From NCBI GenBank assembly GCA_905221605.1, contig CAJNDS010002389.1, positions 124,001 through 188,000 on the forward strand: 64,000 nt of DNA, written 5' to 3'. The notes beneath the pieces are model-generated. The model had not been told where the DNA came from. It did not search any database and saw only the letters and a list, made by a program, of their open reading frames with translations. A program made the translations under genes and the position numbers. Of the stretch, positions 54,701 through 64,000 are shown one piece after another. Source of the stretch: Symbiodinium natans. Taxonomy: Eukaryota; Sar; Dinophyceae; Suessiales; Symbiodiniaceae. Each line of letters starts with the position of its first letter. The first letter of the stretch is position 1.

Positions 54701-57480
54701 GCGGTTCGGGACCCAGCTGAGGCTTGGGGTTGAGGTTTTAGTGTGTAATTTCAGGGTGTAGGGCTGGGCCTTGGGCCGAGAACTGAGCGTCGTTACAGAT
54801 TCGTGCATGCAAGCCCTGCCTGGGTTTGAATTCGTGGTCTGCATTTCAGGATTCTGGAAGTGGGATTGAGTATTTGGCAAGACAAAGGTTGGTAGTCAGG
54901 GCTTGGGAGGCTGCTTTGGCTTCAATGTTCTCAGCGTGAGTTTGGCGCACGCTTGCATGTGGTTTCTGCCAGGAAGGTGGTTCCCATACCTGCAAATGTG
55001 GGATGGCTCTGTGGCTCTGCATGTAGGATCCTGGATTGCAACATCGGGGAGTTCAGCCCCGAAGCATCAAGCCTTGAGGCCACAGTCTCTGAACTTAAGG
55101 CCTTCATCCAATGAAATCCCAGGTGGCTCCCCGACTCCACGCACGATTTCGCCGGCGCCCACTGGGCCCCCAGGCCAGGGTCGACCCCCAGATACCTGAG
55201 ACCCAAAGCTGAAGCCACCTGATCCAGGTCCTGCCAACCACCAAACACACAACCAGAAACACTCAAAGTCCTCGAAGGGATATCAACTCTGCTGTTCGAT
55301 TCGTTTTGGAACATCGAGAGCGGAGATGTCCCCTGAAGTTCTGTTTGCAGTGTTGCGGGTTTCGGGGGGTACGGCTTTGGGAAGTTGAAAGCAATCAAGC
55401 GGGTTGTCCCTCAGTTGGTTCTGGGGAAGGAAGGGTTCATGTCAGTACCAAGAATGAATGTCCGACGAATATGTCGTATGCCGCCTCAAGCCCACCATGG
55501 GAACCTTAATCATCTCAGACCCTGAGCTTGTATCCCAAACTTAAAAAGCTTCGAATTTCCCCAGGAGGAGCGCGCATTTCGGCCCTGGGGCCCCCAGGTG
55601 TTTTGCGGGCCGCGCCCTCTTCTTCGAGGGTCTTTGCGGTTTAGCAGTGATGTTGTTCTTGGGATTTGGCCTGTGATTGAACAAGGGTTTCGTCGCCGCA
55701 CAAAGTCGACATTGCGAGAGTTTGTCGGAGCACAGCCAGGAGATCCGGCTGCGACATATCTCGTGCCAGGTATCGGCAAGTGCTGTTTGCAAGCATTCGC
55801 TGTATGCTCCATGCGTCTTGTACCACGTAGCCACCGGGACCCTAAAGTTTTTACGAAAACGGGAGAACACGGTAGAAGACTATAGAAAACCATGGCAAGC
55901 TGTGCCTCTTCATTCTTTGATGTGTTCCCCAGGCCAATATAGGCCTGTCAGACAAACATGCAACCTCCCAGGCCGGAGGCCCGCCGAGGGTGTCGGCGCT
56001 GAAGCGGCACACCCTGGGTGGAGGCTGGGGGAAATCTTGGGAAGTTCAGGGACCAAAAGTGTTTAAGTGGTTGTGGCATGCGGTTCCCGCGCCGCTTCTT
56101 GTTCTTGCGGCGGGCACAGGGGACAGAAGGCAGGGTAGCTGTCGAACTCCACGCAGAAAAAATTGTTACCTCCGAACATGCGCTGATTCTCGAAGAGTAA
56201 GAGTCTTGTCGTCTTCCTTGAGCCACAGCACTGTCTTCTGGAGCGGATCTTTTCGTGCCGCGGCCTCTGTTAGCTGCCGGGTGCCAAATTCCGGGCCTCC
56301 TCACCGAACACTGTGCTGTGATGAATGGAGGGTGCAAGGGCTTTCACCTTTCTGAGAGGTGAAGGGGGCGCAGCTTTGGCTGCGAAACAGGTGGACGACG
56401 ACATTGAGCACCACTGCAAACCTGGAACCTTCGAAAACGACCCTCCCGCAAGGCATGCAACGTCCCGGCCACAGCCACGGGCCGTGCCTCTCGTGGAGGA
56501 GGCCAGATGACCAAGAACCTACGTTGCCGAGGAATGCTGCGCACCTTGGTGCACAGTACAGCAATCGTGGGAGCTCAAGGCTTGGCTCGCCACAGACGCA
56601 CGAGGAGATCGTCTCAGTGCCTTGCAGCACGCTCCACTGGAATGAAGCAGCTGAGCTTACAGTGGACGGCGGGTCCTGATGAGATTCTGTCGTCGGCTAG
56701 TTTAAAACGTCGTGGTCGTGAGGCCGCATAATCATGGTGCTCCAGTGCTTCTGTGGGTGGTTTTCGCTCCGGTTTTGTCAAATGTCGGAAATCTATTGCT
56801 TGACTGCTAGCCAGGCAGAAGCTCAACACGCAAGTAAAACACACGTGCTGGCACCCCATTGCGTTTAGGATACCAAGCAGATGTACGAACCATCACGGGC
56901 ATCGCAATTGCGGCCCTTAAGAGCCAACCTTTGCCAACTTGGTACGTTGTCGTTTCGTTTGTCATGCAGATCAAGCAATGTGTTGCTTGTGACCTACCTT
57001 ACACCCATGGTGTGGTTGATTTGATGTGATGCCCTCCACTATGGCTGCACACCCCCGAACCGAACAAATTCAAGCCAGATTCCAACTCCTCCTCTCCAAA
57101 ACCCTCAACCCTGAACTCGAAGACCACACAGACGTCGCAGGTCCTTTCACCATCAGCCAGCCACGGCGATGCTGAGTGGATAAACAACAGCATCATGGAG
57201 GTCAAAATTCTCCCACCCCCAAGCCCTAAAAGCCCTTTAAACAGCATCCTGGACGGGTATTGCAAGGAAGGTCCATGGCAGTTTCGAAGATAGTGGGAGG
57301 ATCTGAAAGCATAGGAAGCATTGGGCGATCCACGAAGACTGTGGGCCTCCCCTGAAAGCTGAAGATACGTTCTATGTGGCGCGATGCTACAAGAAGAAAG
57401 GAGCGTCTTATGCATGGCCCCGGAAGTCGACAACGGGTTTGTCTCTGGCTTATGTCATGTGAACAGGATGAGGTATTGCT
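51746..57480. other. Gene-free DNA
   Basis: Long stretch with only unassigned short frames. Two minus-strand frames look more protein-like than the rest (53826-53434, starting MGALLLQSILVIALLYIGLV; 52744-52442), but without domain or splice evidence they are not called. Confidence 0.4.
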
Positions 57481-57562
57481 ACCCTAAACCCTAAACCCTA
57501 AACCCTAAACCCTAAACCCTAAACCCTAAACCCTAAACCCTAAACCCTAAACCCTAAACCCT
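57481..57562 (+). repeat. Interstitial telomeric block, about 12 perfect CCCTAAA units
   Basis: Uninterrupted CCCTAAA units with sharp borders on both sides. Confidence 0.98.
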
Positions 57563-60305
57563 GCGTCACAAAGACGCTTGCGGCTTCTGGGCTCCAGCTG
57601 CACGCGTCAAGCTTTATACTCGATACTGAACCAGGCAAGCCACTGTTGATGTGCTGTGCTTGGAAGGGTGTGAATCCCCCAAACCCTGAACCCATAAAAC
57701 CCAAGTGTCTGTTCATGGCTTCCTCATCTGTGCAAGTGCTCAGGTTTTCGAATGGTCATACATGTTTCACATTGTCAACTCTTGCGTGCTTCACCTTGAT
57801 CTGGAGATAGATTGAGACCAAGTATGCCCCACAGCACAATTCAGTCGGGGCATGTCTCGCTGGCTTAGAGGGCAGCTTATGTGTGGAGGTGTGTGGGCTC
57901 TCCATGTAATCTGGAGGGAGCACTGTAGCGTGCACGTGGATTCCAATGGCAACACAACGTTGCGACATCCAATGACAGCAGCGTCTCCGAGCAGCAAGTA
58001 TTGCTACTTTCTAGCCCTTCGCGTGCTTGCCCTGTTGCCTGTCGCCACTGCATCCACGTAAAACAAAAGAAAACTGTCAGTGGTCGCGATCTTCTCGTTT
58101 TAGGGCCCCATTCGACTTGCTTGAGATCCATGAAAGTCCCCTGCATGCGGTCATATACATGGTTTCGGGTTCGGATAAGTGGATCGCGGTTATAGAGTTA
58201 AAGGTCTGTCGTGCAGGGTGTCGGTTGCTTGTTGCGGAGAGCGTCGGTTACCTGAGAATTCTTGCCCACATTTTGATGCAATGGCACAGGCCGCGAGGGT
58301 CTCGTTTGCCACAATCTCTGTGCGCAGGTAGGCGCTGCCAGATGCCATGAGAAATGTGCCGGACCCGTTGGGTCTGAGCAGGTCTCCCCGAAACCCTTGC
58401 GTACAAATCATGAGCCACTCAAGGATTCCGGGTGCTTCGAAGAAGGCTTTCGTAGCTCGATGTGAGTCTGAAGTGTAGGATCTGATATGATTTGGGCCCA
58501 GCGAAGTCTTTACAAGGTAGATGCTTTCGGGTGTGGGGTGGCGGGCTTGATGATGGCTCGGTGCACTGTGTCAGGTCCAGCGTTTGTGATCATGCTCCAA
58601 CAACATCCGGTCTGTTGGCACCATGATGCTCTTCCCCAAGCTACACTTGCCAAACCCTAACGCCTAACTTACTCCAACACCTTGTGCTGGATGCCTTACA
58701 AGCTCTACATGCGAGTCCTCCACTTTGAGCCTTGAACCCCAACTCCAGCGGTGGGTCGCCCAGGTTCCGGGCCGTGCATTGGGCTCTGGCTTTCTGCCTC
58801 GCCGTGGCTTGTGAGGCTGTTGTGAGTACTCGGCGGCAGCCCGTAAGCCAACAAACCGAAGGACCTAGCTGCGAGACTCTTAAAGTTTCACAAAGAGTTG
58901 TGCGGAGTATCCTGGAGAATCCCCCCCCCCCTCCCCCCCTCCCCCCCCTGCACAGACTCCCTTTGGAGTGCCCGCAAAAGCCCCGCCAAATGCCCACCCC
59001 CCACGCACACGCGCCTCACAACAGATCGCAGCCCGCCAGGGTCCCGCCGAGTAGCCCTGGAGTGCCTACCTCCCAGACAGTCCCGCAAGAGTCCCGTCTG
59101 CGTCGAAGTACCCTGAATTACCTGTGCAAACGCCACGATCGAAATATTCCTGTTTGGTTGGCTCTGTGGGTTCACCGAATGTTCACGGAGTTGCCGGGCT
59201 TTCTCGAAATGGTCGGTAGCAAAGCAGAGACAATGGTTTGGGCTTGAAAGGATTTGGGGCTTGCCCGTCTGCACAGGCATGCGATCATCGTCTCTCACAG
59301 GAGTGTGATGTGAGCAGCCCAGCCATGATGGCCAGTGCACCGACATGATGCATTCAGAACATTTTTCAACCCTTCATAAACATTATTGTAAACGCTTGCA
59401 CGCGCCGCCGCGGCTGCAGCAAGTCATGAGGTTTCAAGCAGTGCCACACAAGTTCAGGAAGGTCCCGGAGGTCTTAGGGATTCTGAGGGGTTCCAGGCGC
59501 TCGCGGCAGCTTGAGATGTAAAGCACTTGCGCTAAAGTTAAGTCGTGTCCAATCAATAAGGCTTCTGAGAGCATGCCATTTGTGACAATCTGTTCTGCCA
59601 CGGTCCCCCGGTTGAGACAACGTGTCACAATTGCATTCGCGTCACTGTTTCTGGTTGAAAGCAATTGCTGACAATCACGCACGAAAACAACGCAAGCAAA
59701 TCATGCGCACTGCAATTCACTCAGCACAGGCAACGGATGATGAACAAACACATGCGGATTAAAGCGCTGGCGTCTCAAGCACGCTCGATTCAAGCACGAG
59801 GCGGTTCAAGTGCTGGTACTTCGTTTGGGGGGCTGTTCGGGTTGAAGGTTGAAGGGTTTTCGCTGCTTACGGTTTTAGGGTCCGTTGGTTTCGTACCCCG
59901 AGCTAATCCCCCGATTTTAAAGGTTAAAGGTTAGGGTCATGAGGGCTGAAGGTTTTCAAGGTTTGGGTCTTAGGGCGTGTTTAGGTCTACCGTTTGCGGC
60001 TTAGATCTGCGCCCCTTGCCCGCGGCTGGTTTTGTGAATCGGGCGACGCGCATGGTAATCGAATACGCCGCGTCAGTGCGCAAATCCCGTGTTCGCAAAG
60101 TTCGCGAATCAACCATCCAGTGTGCGAATCTGCCCAAGTCCGCGGTGCACGAATCCACGGTGCGCCAATCTGCACGTCGCGGTGGCAATCCGGTTTTCTA
60201 TTGTACGAATCGGCCTTCCACGGCCTGTAGATCGGTCAGATTTCCCGGGGGTGCGGGGCTGTTTTTTGGCAGCTTGTCGTCCGTCTTTAACCGAGCTTCA
60301 GCGAA
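57563..60305. other. Gene-free DNA with a C-rich tract
   Basis: A C-run broken by three T residues lies at 58919-58948. The plus frame 58732-59247 starts with a TTG, has a hydrophobic stretch (WALAFCLAVACEAVV) and runs across the C tract; not accepted as a gene. Confidence 0.4.
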
Positions 60306-60480
60306 TTAGTCGTTCGGTCGGTCGCGCGCATCTGTCAGTCAGTGCTTGTTTCGTCTGCCGACCAGCCGGCCCGGTCAGTCAGTCGGTCGGTCCGTGAACC
60401 TGTCGGTCAGTCAATCGTCCATCTGTCTGTCAGTGGATCCGGTTCGTTCACAGACCCATTGGTCAGCAAGTCAGTCAGGC
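60306..60480. repeat. CAGT/CGGT tetranucleotide-type repeat
   Basis: Words GTCAGTCAGT, TCGGTCGGTC and CTGTCTGTCAGT fill the stretch with frequent interruptions: an old, diverged microsatellite. Confidence 0.8.
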
Positions 60481-61103
60481 GTTCGACCGATCGGGGGTGA
60501 AAAAGGAGAGGGTCCATCCGGGCGTGGTCAGAGGGGAGGATTCGGTGATGGGTACCGGGGGCACTACCCGAACTCCTACGACCCGAGGCTTCGGCGGATT
60601 TTGTTAGGGCATGGCCTGCGAGGCCTGAGGGCGTGACATATGTCAACCATCAAAGCTGCCTGAGGAACTACGTTAACTTACACTTCTCCTATCAGAACAG
60701 CTCCCCCGAGGCATCGCCTCTGCTGCAGCTGACCAGGAGGATGGGCCACAGCTGCAAAAGCCCCCTGAGTCCTGAACTCGAAGCCCTACATAGATATCCC
60801 GCCCTCTTACACCATCCTGCAGTGGGTACCTCTGCACAAGGCTGGGAAGCTACAAGTCCCTGCATGCTCCCTCTCACCCATGACGGCTTATGCAACGTGC
60901 AGATTGTGCACGCAAGTGAAAAGGTCCAGAAAGCATATACTTCCCAAAGTCAAAGTGTGTTATGCCAGGCGGCTAGACACACTGCATGGTTAAACAGGAT
61001 GCCTGCTCAAGGCTCTGGCGTAGCTCAGGGATTTCCGAGATAGACCACAGGCTCGAGGCCAAGGCTCGATGCCAGTCACCCATTTGCGAATTCACCCTTG
61101 AAA
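60481..61103. other. Gene-free DNA
   Basis: Nothing recognised on either strand. Confidence 0.4.
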
Positions 61104-61149
61104 AACCCTAAACCCTAAACCCTAAACCCTAGACCCTAAACCCTAAACC
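61104..61149 (+). repeat. Interstitial telomeric block, 6 units
   Basis: CCCTAAA units, one of them changed to CCCTAGA. Confidence 0.95.
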
Positions 61150-62277
61150 AGGAAACCCAGCCCGCCTCAAAGCCTGGGCGGCTTGCTGGTGAACAGGCGG
61201 GGTTCCGGCTCTTGGCAAGGTGTCGGCGTGCAGGTAGCTTCAGCCACGAGCAAGCCCATATCCACGAGGGCCAGGTAACATATTTGGTTGTTTGCTGTGT
61301 TCCTAAGTTGAGCTCAAAGGCCACCAAGCCCTCGCGCCTAGTTTGGCATGTTCTTTGGTTAGCGTTCATGGCATCACGACCACCTGGGGGCTGGGAGCTG
61401 CGATGCTCGATACTGTTGTCGTGAGCTCTGGGAGCTTCAGGGCGTTGTTGCGTTGTGCGACGGTGCATCGACTCAAAGATTAAGCATGTCGAAGATCTTG
61501 TGATCGGCCATGACCATCTTAGGTCTTCGGGAGAGTTTTTTCGAAAAGGATATGAGTTTGTAGGCTCGAGGGCAAGAAATGAACGCAGAACCGCTGTGGA
61601 CTCTGTGGGCCTGAGCACACCACGGGGAAGTTCAGAAGAGGAAGGAAATAAGGAAGTTTGCTTTTCATAACAGCATAGCAGTTCCGGGAAGTGGAGGATC
61701 GCAAGCCGCAAGCCCTACAAAAAATGTTCGTAGTTTTTAGGCTGAAAACGGAAGTGTTGGTTTAGGGACTTGTGGACCCCAGAAGTCGCTCAGGGGGCTT
61801 TTTCTGGAAGGTTGAAGAGCGCGGTCGATGCGATCGATCTTTCAGTCCTTCGACGCCACCGAGATGGCACTGACGTCAACGGCAGCAAGGACCACAATCA
61901 GTTGAAGGGACCTTTTCGTAAATGCAAGTTTCTACCAAATGATGTTTTGCTACCCGTAGTAGAAGTGAGCTACAAGCACATGTCCAAGCTTCGCGTGCTA
62001 GACTTCACATAGATTCCTGTAAGGCTTGAACCTGAATGGAAGTGAATCTGAAGTGCTTGTTAGTGCTTGTTGGAGGATTTGGGCCTGGGTAGTTTAGTGT
62101 CATGCTGAAGCATTGTTTTTTTGTCTCAGTCCCGGTACGTGCCAGAATGATCCGGCATTCTCCGTGCTTACCTAGGAACACCTGAAAGCCACGTCCCGAA
62201 CCTTCGATGGTTCCAGGAGTGGCCCTTCGAAAAGGCAAACATGAGCTGCACCCGCCGAGTTTCTTTCCAGGGTTGAG
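61150..62277. other. Gene-free DNA between two telomeric blocks
   Basis: 1.1 kb without a recognised gene, bounded by CCCTAAA blocks of the same orientation. Confidence 0.4.
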
Positions 62278-62421
62278 CCCTAAACCCTAAACCCTAAACC
62301 CTAAACCCTAAACCCTAAACCCTAAACCCTAAACCCTAAACCCTAAACCCTAAACCCTAAACCCTAAACCCTAAACCCTAAACCCTAAACCCTAAGCCCT
62401 AAACCCTAAACCCTAAACCCT
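62278..62421 (+). repeat. Interstitial telomeric block, about 20 units
   Basis: The longest telomeric array in the window (about 144 bp), with a single variant unit (CCCTAAG, near 62396). Confidence 0.98.
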
Positions 62422-63768
62422 GAGTATGTTCGACAGCAGTCAGTTAAGCCCAAGCTCTGTACTCTGCACATGTTTCTGGCCGCAAATGTGGTGGCGCATG
62501 CCTCACATCACGGTCAAGACTCTCCTGGTCCAGGCCATGATGTGTCGGTCCATTCTCTGCTTCGCACAGGGTCTTCCTGGTCCTGATGTCTGACATACAG
62601 ATTGGAGTCCTTGTCAGCTACATCTTGCCATGTGTCTGGGGTCGGATCCGTTCTTCGTGAGAGAAGCATTCATGTGCAGTTTCCTCGTGACTTGCATAGC
62701 CCACACACTGCCAATGGGGCGGAGGTGGGCGATCCTATTGTATTGCCTCTTTCGCAGACGATCTTTACCATGTTTGGAGGTTGGCACATGCTGTGGCATG
62801 CTTCCGCAGCCTGAAGCATATCACAGCACCAAAGCAATTAAGCTCCATGGCCCAAGCAGCACGCTCTCACGCTCGCTCGCACGCACGCACGCACGCTCAG
62901 AACTCCGAAGGAAAAACGGCCACAACGACCGAGCTGTCAAATGGATGCTCCATCGGGCGGCCGCAGACGCTGGCTGTACTTGCCAAGTCTGTGCAAAGAT
63001 GTCAGGGTGTTCCGTCTCGAGCAACCTGGGTGATGGCGAGCACAGATTTCCTCGGTCCTTACATATCCCGCACAGCAGGGAGGAGCCGACGTATAGGTGT
63101 AGGTGGCACCCACAAGCTTACAAAGCAGACAAGTCCTGATGGAGAACTTAACCATACAGGCATCGGACATTTTGCATGTATGGGTCGTGTACATATCAGA
63201 AAGAGAAGAGTTTAGATTCTTGACCATAGCTCATGCCAGGTAACGAGCCTGTAACGGCGTTTAAAGAGCCGCCCGGAACTCAGCTTTGACGCTGAGGCTG
63301 CCTTCGTTTGTTGCATGTCGAAAGGTCGATCACGCAGAAGGCTTCTGAGAGCAAGTGTAGCTGGTTAAATCGTGCAGCGATCCCCAGATTCCACAGTGAA
63401 GGGCCAAAGTAGGACTCTGGTGAAGAGGCTGACCTCCGAGCAGAAGAAGGTGCGCCGGAGGGTGCTGGCACGTACGGGCCCGAGAGGATCAACCTGGGCT
63501 CACTCCAGGCCTCGTCGCCTCGTCGCCTCGTCGCCTCGTCGCCTCGTCGCCTCGTCGCCTCGTCGCCTCGTCGCCTCGTCGCCTCGTCGCACCATGCACT
63601 CTCTACATTTTGCGCGAGATGCCGCGTTGTGTCTTTCTGGAAAGTTTTGCGGTGGCGTAGGATTGGTTCCGCTTCAGCCCGCCATGGTAGCACATGATCA
63701 GAATCTGGGGGTTTGGGGATGTTTATTGCTGGTCTGAAAGTGCGGCCGATCTTGTATCTTTCTAATAG
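62422..63768. other. Gene-free DNA with two microsatellites
   Basis: GCACGCAC-type repeat near 62868-62898, and an 8-bp repeat (CGTCGCCT) of about 10 copies at 63513-63592, which gives the RRLVASSP periodic frame. No gene recognised. Confidence 0.5.
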
Positions 63769-63887
63769 GCCCGAAGCTGATCCAAAGCCAAGGGCAAGCG
63801 GTCACAGCCGCGGGCCTCATCATGGCGCTGATGACCTTCTCGGTGGGCGCTGGCCTCAGCCCAAATGCGACACCAGGGAATGATTAA
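63769..63887 (+). CDS. Candidate terminal exon with a membrane segment
   Basis: An AG|G acceptor (TCTAATAG|GCCCG) precedes a frame ending in TAA: KLIQSQGQAVTAAGL, then IMALMTFSVGAGLSPN. It resembles a last transporter helix. The acceptor matches the pattern of the recognised genes; no upstream exon was found. Low support. Confidence 0.2.
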
Positions 63888-64000
63888 AGAGTGATTTTAA
63901 GAGCCTATGGAAGGAACGATTGCATGGTGCAGAAGGCTTTATCTTGCAGTTGGTCTGAATGTCGAGCGTCTTCACCATGCCTTGCCTGTTCTGCCCCTTA

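Noticed and set aside
58732-59247. Plus-strand ORF with a signal-like stretch and Pro-rich middle
   Set aside because: Begins with TTG, crosses a C-run that creates the Pro stretch, and has no domain.

Overview
The window looks like nuclear DNA of a dinoflagellate, probably a suessialean or Symbiodiniaceae-type genome. Four signals support this. (1) Three loci carry the conserved dinoflagellate spliced leader (SL) or relics of it, all on the minus strand (36826-36876, 4144-4164, 39107-39128). (2) Two multi-exon genes can be assembled only with GC donor sites and AG|G acceptors, a known dinoflagellate intron habit. (3) Plant-type telomere repeats (CCCTAAA/TTTAGGG) occur as at least nine internal blocks. 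(4) The DNA is gene-poor, full of simple repeats, and holds decayed retroelements. No rRNA, tRNA, CRISPR array or bacterial operon was seen.

Left part (1-6.7 kb): degenerate telomere-like DNA, a telomeric block, then a minus-strand retrocopied transcript (4164 down to about 1933). The retrocopy starts with an SL relic and encodes an HAD-like protein (with an in-frame stop) and a coiled-coil protein. It lies directly behind a minus-strand gene for an NRPS-type adenylation domain with N-terminal membrane segments (6709 down to 4323, five exons). That gene ends after core motif A6, so it is probably truncated by the insertion or by rearrangement.

Middle part (6.7-30 kb): mostly gene-free repeat DNA, with a very long TAC microsatellite, interstitial telomeric repeats, an AT-rich island (20.46-21.51 kb), a decayed tyrosine recombinase (minus, 22.5-25.3 kb), a decayed reverse transcriptase/RNase H (plus, 25.5-26.5 kb; together these resemble a rearranged DIRS-like element), and a 17-copy 39-bp minisatellite.

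LINE and palindrome region (30.3-39.1 kb): an almost full-length LINE on the minus strand (36876 down to about 30745) with a zinc-binding/coiled-coil ORF1, an APE-type endonuclease, reverse transcriptase, zinc knuckle and RNase H. Its 5' end is a tandem stack of SL relics, so it passed through several rounds of trans-splicing and re-integration. Upstream lies 2.2 kb of self-complementary 11-bp repeats and G-rich arrays, closed on its far side by another SL relic.

Right part (39.1-64 kb): one recognisable gene, a four-exon Cupin_8/JmjC-like Fe(II)/2-oxoglutarate oxygenase with a membrane segment at each end (45672-47821, plus strand). The rest is gene-free by inspection, with duplications, microsatellites and telomeric blocks. 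A few short membrane-type candidate exons are listed with low confidence. The genes do not form a pathway; the common thread is recycling of trans-spliced mRNA into the genome.
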